A stretch of 64,000 nucleotides of DNA, from the NCBI GenBank assembly GCA_021234155.1, contig JAJEKV010000049.1, positions 2,265,487 through 2,329,486 of the forward strand, given 5' to 3'. Below, piece after piece: positions 33,743 to 44,493 of this stretch (the stretch's first letter is position 1; each line of letters starts with the position of its first letter). Position numbers and translations under genes: made by a program. This stretch comes from Isoetes taiwanensis (Eukaryota; Streptophyta; Lycopodiopsida; Isoetales; Isoetaceae). Under the pieces are notes generated by a model. The model saw nothing but the letters and a program-made list of their open reading frames with translations. It did no database searches and was not told the origin of the DNA.

Positions 33743-34633
33743 ATGCATTGGCTTTCTGTAGATAAAGAATGCATTCTCAATCTTAGAGAGCTATTAAAGC
33801 ATGATGCTTGTCTTAGTGGTTGGGAAGGTGATAATATTAGAGCCACCAGAAAAGACAGGACAGTGGGTAGAGTTAGTGATATTTTTACATTTTCTTCGTG
33901 GAATGAGGAGAATCGGTACGTTGCTGATTGTATCAACAACGAAATCATAATCAGGGAGTTTTCATTTGTTCCACATGCATATGCTAGATCACAAGTTATC
34001 ATGCAATTCTATGCTCAAGATAAAGAAGACACTATTGAGATTGGTACATTATTAGATATGTTAGGAAGAGTTAATCTGGACATTTATACGCCAGATGTTG
34101 TTATCAATGCAATAGGGCAAAGTAATATTCCACTCGCAGGAAGATCGGAAATAAATGAGTATCCAGTCATTGTGATAGAAATTGGAACATCTCAAACCTT
34201 AAAAGATTTACATCAGCGAGCTGCAATATTTCTAAGCAACGAATTTCCTTCGTGTGAATATTATATTGGAATCAAAAGGTATGACCCAAGGTTGATAGAT
34301 GGACTTCAGGCTATGGTAGCTGGTGTTTATGATCGAGCCACAATAACACCTCAGGATCCTTCTATTTTAATTTCATTTGGTACTGGTCCACTTCATCCAA
34401 GTGCCCACTGGAGTGACTCCAACATATTGCAAGGTGTTGGTGTACCGCTTGACATTGATGTACCATCTGCACCATGTAATATGGCTGGATTGCCACAATA
34501 CACAATCACGCTCCCAGCATCTAGAATTTTTTCTAGTAGAATTGGAGGAGTACCAGCCGGTGCTCCAACTAACTTCACTTTAGACTTGTTCCTAGTTCAG
34601 AAGAAGTTAGCAAAACCAATAACTTACGCTTAA
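33743..34633 (+). CDS. Intact ORF, possible PD-(D/E)XK (Uma2-like) nuclease fold
   Basis: A 296-codon uninterrupted frame, the longest intact ORF outside the retroelements. ATG at 33743 lies in a local duplication (GATAAAGAATGCATT occurs twice at about 33736 and 33760), so the start could vary. Residues 116-178 carry the suggestive core: TPDVVI (Pro-Asp at 117-118), YPVIVIEIG (Glu146), SQTLKDLHQRA, then YYIGIKRY. This Pro-Asp, Glu-x-Gly and Ser-x-Ser/Thr layout resembles Uma2/DUF820-type nuclease relatives and similar fungal proteins. The classical catalytic Lys after Glu-x is Gly here, so activity is uncertain. There is no intron, signal peptide or membrane segment. It could be a host gene, a transposon cargo gene or a transferred gene. 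Confidence 0.55.
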   Translation: MHWLSVDKECILNLRELLKHDACLSGWEGDNIRATRKDRTVGRVSDIFTFSSWNEENRYVADCINNEIIIREFSFVPHAYARSQVIMQFYAQDKEDTIEIGTLLDMLGRVNLDIYTPDVVINAIGQSNIPLAGRSEINEYPVIVIEIGTSQTLKDLHQRAAIFLSNEFPSCEYYIGIKRYDPRLIDGLQAMVAGVYDRATITPQDPSILISFGTGPLHPSAHWSDSNILQGVGVPLDIDVPSAPCNMAGLPQYTITLPASRIFSSRIGGVPAGAPTNFTLDLFLVQKKLAKPITYA

Positions 34634-37460
34634 GTTTTGTGTTTGCAACATAAGACATGGGCACAATCATGCAGAATTGGCTTTAGTATATTTTTTTGTT
34701 TTCATCTTACAAGACGTCCATGTATTTGTAGCCAGTTCGGCAAATCTTAATTTCATTTGTTTTTTTAGTTAAACGCAGTAAACTAAGTAATTGAGTTTCT
34801 TTCTTTCAGAGATGTGGTTTCCATTATGTTGAGTGTTTGTTATAGTTCTTTTCTGTTAATTATAGGAAAAGTTATTGAAAAATAATTATAGAGAAAGTTA
34901 TTATAAAAATCTGGACTTTAGTTTACTCATGCGTCCTTTGACCCGATGCACTACCTTGGTTTTTACTCATGCTTCTCTCACTCTATATGTAATCCAGTGC
35001 ACTACTACATGGTTAATGGTATGTATTTGATAAGCAGAAAAAGGAAGTTCAAATATGTTAGCCTACTGCTGTTTCTCAGTGTGATGTGCCTGGACATTGC
35101 CAAATTTGAAACCTGACCTATGATGTACAGGAGATAAAGTACTCTACTTTAAGCCAATGCACTACCCTGGTTACTTTTCTACTTCTTGCACAGCAATAAT
35201 AAGCAAAACATAATTTAAATATGTTGGCCTATTTCATTCGCTTCTTTTGTCAGTGCTATGTCTGAGGACATTGCAAACTTGAAAAACATCTACAACCAGA
35301 ATCAGAGGAAAGAGGGCATAATTCAAATACCTAAACCATATCCAAGAATGTTTATCTGGTTTTACGGTGGCAAGAAGTGTGCTTGTTGCTGCATCTTATG
35401 GACTCCTCTAGTGCAGTAATGCTAGAAAACAGTGGGATGGCATAGTGGAGCAATTATTTTGTGTTTTATGCAGCCAATGGTTCCTAATGCGTTTGCCTTT
35501 CTTACGATCATAGTTTAAAGTGCAAAGTGCAGCCCCAGTTGTACTATTGATGCAATGTATGAAAAGGCTACTGACAATGGAGTTTGTGATGTTGATAATT
35601 TGATTTATATCGAAATTATGCTTTCTACAGACCTCCCCTGTTTTGTAATGAAATTCTGTTTTTATGAAGCTAGTGATGGCAAAAAAGATGGAGGATGTGA
35701 CAATCTTTCATATTTTATCTAGTAGTACCTTTTAAAAGCTCAAACATTGGGCGGGTATAAAAAGCCAGTTCCATGCATCGCCGAAATGAAAGACCATGCA
35801 ATAATTTAAATTATAGTATTAGTAAATGAAGATGGTCTAACAATGGAGTTTGTTGTGATAACATTGTAAGAAGTCATTGTTTAGCAATCGTGAATCATTA
35901 GCTTTCTCATTGAAGGACCAACGTAATTAGAGATGAGTAGTTTTAATTTTGTACTCTGTCTTGGTATATTATATTTCTTTGTTGCAATTTGCTCTCAAGG
36001 ACAACCAAATGGTCCTACCTCAAGTTTGTCTTATAAGCAGGTTTATTTCATTGAGCTGTTTGGATGTCATTCTCTAAAATGTTTTATGCCTTGAGTAATG
36101 GTATGTTGATAACATTAGAACGGTTGTTTCCAGTGAATATAAAGGCAAGAAGTTGTGCTACCATTCACCTTTAGTTTCAAAATGTTAAACGTTAAGAGGG
36201 TGAAATCTCTGTATTCTTTCTACAGGTGGCTTACTGCGGCTTCTTTCAAGTCATTCAAGAAGAGAAGAGACTATATGCCTGCATTGAGTTAGTGACAACA
36301 TGAAATGGAAATTATAGAGCATATCAATATCATCTCACAAATGCTTGCATTTGAATTTTTTTTATAAAACTGCACTTTTACAAGAAGAAAGATCCTGCCT
36401 AGAAAGATCTCAGAAGAGTGCATCAGATCAATGGTTAAGTGCTTACCAGAATCATTGCCCACATCAATAGAAGTGGGCCTGACCACAAGGTAAGAGATAC
36501 AAAAACTCCGTTAAATACTGGAGTGCAAACTGTGCCCAATGCTATGCCAAAAAGCTATTTATCATCTCTGCTGAGAATACCCCAACGCTGCAACAATAGA
36601 CATTTGATTAGCTTCAAAATATGGGTCCTCTTACAAAATGCGTGGACATTTAGGTTGGTTTGTGAGGGAACCAGCCTAATTTTCTGTCCACAAATTTTTT
36701 GAAGAGCACGATCAGATGTTCTAAAGACTAGATTTAAGTCTTGGGAGAGTGTATCTCAGGTTGAAGTCTGTTAGTTATTCCCTCATTTATCTTGCTATAA
36801 CTAGAAGCCAAATTGAAATTTTGCATATTTGAAAGGAACATTGATAGGACTTGCATATTGAAGGTTTAAACAATCACCTCTGACCTTATACACTGATGTT
36901 GAGGAGACAACCAGTCTTCTTCTTTTCCAAATAGTCTAAAGCAGCCTTGTGTAATTTAGAAAAGACAAACACAAACTGAAAATAAGAGTTGTAGGCTTGT
37001 ATTCTTCCTCGTTTTAAGTCTGATGTAATATACTACTCAAGCACACCAAAACAACTTGCGACTTTATAACTATTTTAGAACTTATATGTACATGGCATTT
37101 AAGCCTTGAAAACATGAGACTTATGAGCTCTGATAAAGTATTATACACTTACTTACTTGAAAAATCAGGTAAGGTTGTACATCTATGGGCCAGCTTCAGT
37201 TTAAACATGCTCAAGAAGATGTTCTTACCATGTAAGCCTTTGTGCCAGATTACAGCCATATTCATAAGTAGTTAATGGTTTCAGAAAACCAGAAAAACTA
37301 ACAGTCAGGCAGGTCCGTTCCATAGAGCATTTATAGATTCCCCCAGCAACTAAATCAAAGCACCTCCAGTGAAATATTATTTTCCATTCTTTCTCACATC
37401 CAACCAAAAACCAAAGAAGAGCAATCACAAAGAGAGACTTTCTGTAGCTAACCAAGAATT
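34634..37460. other. AT-rich noncoding stretch
   Basis: About 2.8 kb without a supported gene. Phrases such as CCAATGCACTACC and GGCCTA...GTGCTATGTC...GGACATTGC recur twice (34940-35290), indicating an old ~180-bp duplication. Confidence 0.4.
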
Positions 37461-37614
37461 TGTTAGCATAAAGATGGTAACAAATTCAGGGTCAGAATTC
37501 ACTTGTTGCTGACATGGCTTATTGCTATAGGACATAATTACGCTCATTTGTTATTCAGTTCTTTTGAGGTCCTTGTCTCTCTTCATTCTTTCATCAATCT
37601 ACACAAAGCTTTCA

Positions 37615-37626
37615 TGGTATCAGATC
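37615..37626 (+). promoter_or_regulatory. tRNA-Met primer-binding site
   Basis: TGGTATCAGATC matches 11 of 12 bases of the usual copia initiator-tRNA primer site and abuts the end of the left LTR. Confidence 0.75.
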
Positions 37627-38159
37627 CCAAATTGAAAGAAGGAGAGAGTAGAAGGTAAACATGGAGCCATAAGCTTCTTCAAGGAGCTTGCAGAAAAGCT
37701 AGGTGTAAATTGGATCAGCCAAATAACACGATTGTTGCAGTTCCCTTTGCAAAACACAACCTAGGAGGGAATTCTGGACAACAGATTGGACTCCAATATC
37801 TGAGTTCATCAGGCCGGATTTGGTATGTGGGCACCATTTTGATACATTCTCGTAGTGCAGCGCTCAGATCTGATACAATTTCCACTTGATCTGATTAGAT
37901 TCGGTGTGTGCATCAATACCTGCTACCAATTTGTTCAAAATTCCACATAACATCATTAATTCCGTGTCAAGACTGGCAATCAACATGGCTGTTAGCATTG
38001 ATCCGTGCTGGATGCAGATAACTTCTTTAATTGGTGTGATGCCTTTCAAACCAATTCGAATATTAAGGAGCTGGGTAAGTTTTATCTCCAGATTGCTCGG
38101 ATTATATGAGAGATAGTAGAGAATACACATCATTTACAAAAGCATTTCAAATTTTAGAG

Positions 38160-38530
38160 ACAAATTGTGGAGATGGACAACAACTCACTCTTCAAAAAAG
38201 ATGAAGAATCTCATACTTTGACAATTGTACCAACATGAGAGACTACCTGCAAGATTCTTTGGCGCAGGGGGAGATATGGATGAGGTGAAGCTTATTCTCT
38301 ATGTCTTGAATGGATTATCATCAAAGTACCAGCATATGGTCAACTATTACAAGCTTAAGCACAAGATCAAAATTAGCTTTCACTATCTTCAACACCAACT
38401 TATGGAAGCAGAAATGGATCTATAGAAAAGGGAGCATATCAAAATCTTTGTACGGACTTAGTTGCTCTGGTTCCTCATGGTCTGCTTCATGATGGTCTGG
38501 ATGAGAGCGATCTGTGATGATACTTGTAGC
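38160..38530 (+). pseudogene. Copia Gag remnant
   Basis: The frame 38225-38425 reads DMDEVKLILYVLNGLSSKYQ, a typical copia UBN2-type Gag segment, with weaker continuation to about 38510. It is truncated on both sides. Confidence 0.65.
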
Positions 38531-38639
38531 TGGAGTAAGAACCACTAGAATGAGTGCCTCTGTGGTAGTTGCAGAATGTTCGTTCTCAAAAAGGTTGTAC
38601 ATTTAACTTCATTATAATTTGTTTGAGACCTGGTTTATT

Positions 38640-39257
38640 GAAGTATCCTGGTTTATTGGCACAAACTCCATGCTTTGCAAACGAAAGGCTTTACTTGTGA
38701 GAGGGTCATAACACCGTCAAGCTTTCCTGTTGCTAGCATAACCCATGAAGATAACTTTTAGCGATCTGTCGGACAGTTTTCCTTGCTGCTGCAGTATTTC
38801 TCTAGCATAGGCTGCATACCCAACACACCTAATCCCTTGAAACGCGAGACATCTGGCTTCAGGTCATATGTTGCGTCAAATGGAGTTTTCAGTGTCAAGG
38901 CTTTCATTGGTGCCTTGCTTGAGATGTATGCTGCTGTAAGAACTGCCCCAGCCCAGAATCTAAGACCATGCTAGGGTGCAGTTCCTCCATTTTGCTACTC
39001 CATTTTGGACATGGGCGTAAGGAACTATGAGCTCCCTATGTATACCTTTCTCTTGTATATGCTTCAGACTCTTGTGACAAACATTCTTTGGCATTGTCTG
39101 TTCTCAAGGCTATGATGGTTGTGGAAAATTTATTTTCCACTAACTTGTTGAAATTTTGAAATATAGAGCATGCTTGAAATTTATACTTAAGTAGATACAC
39201 CCATGTATATCTACTATAATCATCCATGAAGACAAAGAAAGTACATGTTTCCAGCAT
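38640..39257 (-). pseudogene. Copia integrase segment, inverted
   Basis: On the - strand, 39257-39036 reads FVFMDDYSRYTWVYLLK and IIALRTDNAKE, the integrase core with its second Asp. The frames from 38970 down to 38640 read AAYISSKAPMKALTLKTPFD and IFMGYASNRKA, the integrase/RT linker. It is opposite in direction to the gag and RT parts of the same element, so this ~0.6 kb was inverted after insertion. Confidence 0.75.
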
Positions 39258-39593
39258 AGGACTCTATTGGCAGGTAGCACATCTCAATGTGCGTGACTAT
39301 AATTTTGGCAGCCCTTCAAACATTTCTAATTTGGATGCTGTTGAGAATGCATTAGAGCCTATGTGAAGATACCTTGCATGCCATAGTAATTCCTTGGTCT
39401 ATGAGATAGCTTTTGTAAGTGAAGATACCTTGCATGCCATAGTAATTCCTTGGATGTGAGATAGTAAGTAAGGCTGAAGCAAGCTCCACGCTGCTGGCAT
39501 CAAAAGATCAACAACTTTATATTTTTCTATGCCAAATGGGATATGGCGGATCTCGAGCAGATCCTAATCTTTACTACAAGTTTGAAATAACAG

Positions 39594-40400
39594 CTATATC
39601 CATTCTCTTACTCTCACACTAAGGTAACTCCCACCACCAACTTTGAAATTACAGATATTGGAATCATACACTATTGCCTTGGGTTGGAGATCTGGCAGAG
39701 AACAGCAGGCATGTATATCACACAAGCAAACTACATTTTTGAACATGACAAACTGCAGGTCACTATTTACGCCATGCGAAATAGGAATCAAACTCACTTT
39801 CGAGTCTGATCATGAGGACACAGATCCTACACTCTACAAACAACTAGTTGGGGCATTGCTCTATCTCACCATCACACGACTGGGCATTTCCTATAACGTA
39901 AGAGTCCTCACTCGCTATATGACTCATCCAAAATCACCCCACAAAATGACTATTGAATTACCTCAAAGCAACACATGTATAAGGTATTTTTTTATATGAA
40001 AAGTGCCAAACCCAAAACTGATCATGTGACTCAAATTGGCATCTACAGATGTAGACTATAGGAAAAGCCTCATTGCTGGCTACCTGTCATTTTATGGTGG
40101 AAATCTTGTCAGTTGGAGTTCAAAGGAACAGATTACTAACAGCATAAGTATAAGAGAAGGAGAACTCAAGGCAAATGGCTCCTCTATCTCTACGAGAACC
40201 AGCACCACTTTACTATGACAAATGTGAGCTAATCAGAATGTTAAAGACCCTAAAATGCATTTAAAAATCAAGCACATGGACATCAAGATGTGCTTCATCC
40301 GAGATCAGGTATACAGCGCCTACCTTCTCTACTGTACTGGCCAACACAAGATCAGGCAGCAGATGGGTTTACAAAACCACTTGCTGGCAAAGCATTCTCC
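39594..40400 (+). pseudogene. Copia RT end and RNase H remnant
   Basis: Frame 39643-39999 reads YKQLVGALLYLTITRLGISY, the segment between RT and RNase H. The following frames read GGNLVSWSSKEQ and IKHMDIKMCFIRDQV from RNase H. Multiple stops. Confidence 0.8.
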
Positions 40401-40758
40401 AAAACGAAGACATTACTCCAAATGATACCGCACACTTCAACTCAGGAGGGATGATGTTATGATGAATCTCTATATTCAATCTAGTTGAATTCATGTTCTT
40501 CAGTTTATTTTTTTTCCTGTCAGCCATGGTAGTCCTTGGGGGGATGTTAGGATAAGATATTCTAGCTGTCACTAAAGGCATGTGCTGACACATTGCGTGT
40601 TGCTGACATGGCTCATTACTTTGTCATAAAGGATGGACTAACAAATGCACTTATAGGGATGTTATTATCTCCATGGATTATTCAAATGACCCTTCACTGA
40701 AAGACATGCAATGAATAAAAGTTTGTTTTTCCAGCATCTACATTGTTCCATTCTTTCA

Positions 40759-41880
40759 GCTTAAATTTGCAAAAACATTACTTTATTTCTCAATAATGTT
40801 GCCTGCTTGATTTGCCACTTGCAACAATAGTAAAAAGCTGTGCTTTACCATGCATATAAAATTAACCTCCATGTTACACCACTATTGAAGTTCATCTTAT
40901 AATATATTCATACAATGAGCACTATCTTCATAACAAAATGGTGTTTCCGAAACTTGGTATGTACTGAAAAAAGGGTTTTAGAAGTTCCAATTCATCCTTG
41001 TGATGGTACACTTCAGGTGACACTTAGTACAAATTCATAGGAACATTACTTAGTACAAATTCATAGGAACATTTCAATCCCTATATGCGTTTAAAATTTG
41101 TACGCACTTACACACCCATAGATTCAATTATTGCATCCACAGTGTAAGTTGATGCAGCACAGACTTAGCTAAGACAATGTGATGGCATTGAGAGGAAAAC
41201 AAAACTTGAGAAATAAGAGTATTTGCAAAAACATGGCACCATTGTATTAAATTTAAGCTTCTCAGTGCCTACTTCTCTGCATGCTCTTCAGAAGTGAAAT
41301 TGCAAGAGTGCAAGTTTGATGAAGGTTTATAGCATCATTTGACAACAAAAATGGATGGCTACAATAGATTAGATCAATACAATTCTTTAACTAATTGCAG
41401 TATATAATATACAAGATACTTAGAGTGACCTACAATAAATGAACATTTAGGAGTAGCTGTAAGAGGAGAAGAAGGTTGTTAGTACGAATACGGACCTTGA
41501 ACGAGAGTTTGTTGAATTAAAGCTCAAGAAACTGAGATCCATGACAATATCTGATGATTCACATGGGGGCAAAGCATTTTTTGAGCAATGAACATCAGTT
41601 ACTTGTAGCAAAGGTTAGAGGTATCATTACCTATGCCATGAAAAAGTATCTGATTCAAAAGACTGAAATTCATTAACTCAATGGACATAAGAGATTAGAG
41701 ATACCTACAATGTTATAGCACGAACCAAATAACTAAAGTTCAAGAAGAAAGCATAAGCACAGAGTAAAATGTTGTCTTTATATGTGGCTTATAGATCAGA
41801 GCGGTAAGGCAATTGTTACAAACAGAAAGCGCAATTAGGGACTCGGGGCCTTGAGGATCGATATGTGGAATGCCATGGAT
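40759..41880. other. AT-rich noncoding stretch
   Basis: No gene supported. A short tandem duplication (ACTTAGTACAAATTCATAGGAACATT twice at about 41022-41070) is the only structure seen. Confidence 0.4.
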
Positions 41881-41899
41881 TGAGTCAGGATAAGGTAGC

Positions 41900-42211
41900 A
41901 ACCACTCATGGAGTCCACTCATGGAGTCGAAGCAACACGATTTGTTGTTCTTCATTCAAACATGGGAACACCAAACTTGCTCATTACCGGACATCTCTGG
42001 TTATATGGTAGTGGATCATATATGGAATGAGAAAAAAGTAGGGTTGGGACGTGGCTTTGGAGGAATAGCGGTTTACAGTAGAGAATGTTTTGCACAGAGG
42101 CTTCAAGTTTTAAAATCAGACATCAACAAACAGTATATGTGGTTGAAAATTGAAGGATTAAAATGTGATATATTTATAGCTATATGCAATTTTGTGCCAA
42201 GCAATGCTAAT
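41900..42211 (+). pseudogene. EEP endonuclease domain, 5' half
   Basis: The frame from about 41921 reads FFIQTWEH, SLPDISGYMVVDHIW, GRGFGGIAVYSRECF and MWLKIEGLKCDIFIAIC, then stops where the gypsy LTR begins. This is the N-terminal half of an endonuclease/exonuclease/phosphatase fold of the kind found in LINE ORFs. The missing second half is at 52058-52175, after the gypsy element. It ends in the target duplication CTAAT (42207-42211). Confidence 0.75.
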
Positions 42212-44436
42212 TGATGGCTTACTCTTGCGAGTAGCCATCATATTTTGTCTCTAGTTTCTTTTTATCTAGCACTAATTGTTAGCTCATCTAGTTTGCATTT
42301 AGCAGGTGAACAATCAAGCAATTCAGGTCAGATAATAACAGAGTACAAGGGATATCATACCATCATAGAAGATGCGGGCAGTGGATTTGCAGAAGTAAGT
42401 GTTTGACGAGGATACAAGTTAGCCAAGTTAGCCAAGTGAAGTTTGGTGTTTGCGCAAGTTTCTTAAGAAAAAAAGAAAAGAAGGTTTGCCATGGATTTTC
42501 TCTATATTTTGCCCTTCTATTCCATGTTCCATGCCATGCACCTTAAAAGGCTTTTTCCTATTCTTGTTTCATATATTCCATGCCATGCATCTATAAGACC
42601 TTCTCTTGCCCTCATTCTAATGCCCATGTTCTACTGCCCATGTAGTGTTCTTATATTTCCATGGAGTTCTTCCTTGTAATCATAAGAGCAAAAAAAAAAA
42701 AAGGGGGTATCAATGTCTAGTCCATGGAGCACAATCTGTGCCATTTGCTCTTCTTTTCCTACATCTTTATTTGCCAAAGTTGCCATTTGTTTTTTCATTT
42801 CCTATTGAAAAAGATCCAAAAAAGAAAAAAAAAACAAAGGGGTTGTCTTGTTGCTTTCCCCCTTTGCTATTGAAAAAGACAAAAAAAAGTGTTGCCGTGC
42901 ATTGTTTTTTGGCTTTCATTTTCCTTTACCTTTGAAACAAAAAAAAAAAAGACAAAGAAAGAAAAGCTTTTATTGCAGGAATGGCCTTGTGCCTCATTCT
43001 TATGTTGCCTTTATGACCATGGTGGATAAACGTGAGCTATATTAAGCCAATCATGTCCTTATCCAATCGTCTCCCAAAATAAGCATGATATTTTTATGGG
43101 CCATGTTTCAACGTAGCCAAAAGCCTTTTTGTTTCTAAAATACATTGCCTTTTTCTACCTTGTTGATTTTCAATGATATCCACTTGCTTAGGAAATGCCC
43201 TTACAGAAAACGTCCTTATCCTTATCTGTCCAAAATCCATGGCATGTATGTCGGTTCTGTAAAAAGAAAGAAGGATCTGTTACAGAAGTGGGTTTCCGAG
43301 ATGATTGGAGGCTGTTTTTGGAAATATGGGACTGCAACAAAAGAGACAAGAGGCATGCATTTTCCCCATCTGATCGGCTACAGAAGAAGTGCTGCGGCTG
43401 TTTTGGATCCAGGTAGTCTTTGCACTGAGGGTTTCCTTCACAAGGCCACATTTTGGAGGATATTGCTCTACCGAAACCTTGGAGGAAGCTACATTTATGT
43501 GGTGAAGATGCCTGTGTGCTGCAATTGCTTGAAGATTGAAGACTTCTATGATGGCTATGACACATCCCTGGTATTTTGTGAAAAATCTGAACTTTGATTT
43601 CGCTTGTTGGTTGATTCACTTGTGAATTGTTACTGTTATTGTGGCATTTTGGTGACAGTCCAGACAATTACATCACATCTCATCTACTTCTATTTTGTTA
43701 TCCATAAATTCTGAACTTTTATGAGCATCTCCTTTCCTTTGTTATCCATAAATTCTGAACTGTTATGAGCAGTACATTTACCTTTCTATTCTAAAATTAT
43801 GCTCATGTACAAGTTAGCAGTGCTTGTGATTATCAGTTAGATCTTCTGATGTTTTCACTCTTACATTCTGCTGACAGTTAGTTTTCAATTCCTTAAGTGG
43901 TGATCTGATTTTTCTTAAAGTTCCCTTGGTCTTACACTTGAGGGCATGTCTTAATTGGCAAGCAGCAGCATAAGTTGAGCACTGAGTTAAGCGATTATCT
44001 GGGATTTGGCATTGATATCCACCTAGATCCCTTTGTTTAGGCAAAATCTTTAAGCAGCTAAGTCCTTTGATCAACATAAAATTCTTAATTCATCATAAAA
44101 GATAAAGAGCATTGTGTTATATGAAATATTCTGTTTGTATGCATCAAAGGTAGGCATGCATCATCGAAATTTTATGTAGACATTGCTTGTTGCATTCTAA
44201 AAAAAAAAAGGTAAGAGACTTGGTGCATGTTTATGTAATTTACTGAATGGAGATAGCATGATGTCTGGAATTGCTCTTGGTTGGTTAGCATAAGAGGATT
44301 GATTTTATGGCTGTATGCATGTACGAAAAGAATATATAGCAGAGGCCGCCTGCTTATTAGTGGCCTGGAGGTCCTAACCCATTGAATTTCATTTTCTCCG
44401 AGTGTGTTCTCACAAGATCCAGGCTAGTGAGAAACA
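42212..44436 (+). repeat. Gypsy 5' LTR
   Basis: A 2225-bp LTR starting TGATGGCTTACTC and ending GAGAAACA. It contains three A-rich tracts (for example near 42690, 42815 and 42942) and a TATA-like GAATATATAGCAG at about 44329. It also holds a 150-codon open frame (43145-43597) with no recognised domain, kept identically in the 3' LTR. Confidence 0.95.
44326..44340 (+). promoter_or_regulatory. Gypsy LTR TATA-like box
   Basis: GAATATATAGCAG about 100 bp before the LTR end, repeated in the 3' LTR near 51946. It is the likely core promoter of the element RNA. Confidence 0.5.
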
Positions 44437-44440
44437 TATT

Positions 44441-44460
44441 TGGAGGTCCTACCGGGATCC
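44441..44460 (+). promoter_or_regulatory. Gypsy primer-binding site
   Basis: TGGAGGTCCTACCGGGATCC begins four bases after the 5' LTR. The leading TGG pairs with a tRNA CCA end. The tRNA was not identified from memory; it is not the usual initiator Met. Confidence 0.6.
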
Positions 44461-44493
44461 CTTCCTGGAATTTCTCTTAGTGTTATTTAAACT

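Larger units (their letters stand above)
37461..40758 (+). mobile_element. Rearranged Ty1/copia element with short LTRs
   Basis: The left LTR begins TGTTAGCATAAAGATGG (37461) and the right LTR TGTTAGGATAAGATATT (40545). Both share GTTGCTGACATGGCT about 45-55 bp further in. The left LTR ends in TTTCA directly before a primer site at 37615. A polypurine tract (TTGGGGGGA, about 40536-40544) precedes the right LTR. The interior holds gag (+), an inverted integrase piece (-) and RT/RNase H (+), all broken. Clear target duplications were not found. Confidence 0.8.

Noticed and set aside
43145-43667. 150-codon sense and 159-codon antisense ORFs in the gypsy 5' LTR (also 50742-51264).
   Set aside because: Both are kept in two LTRs only because the LTRs are recent copies. 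No domain was seen, and opposite-strand overlap suggests chance openness.
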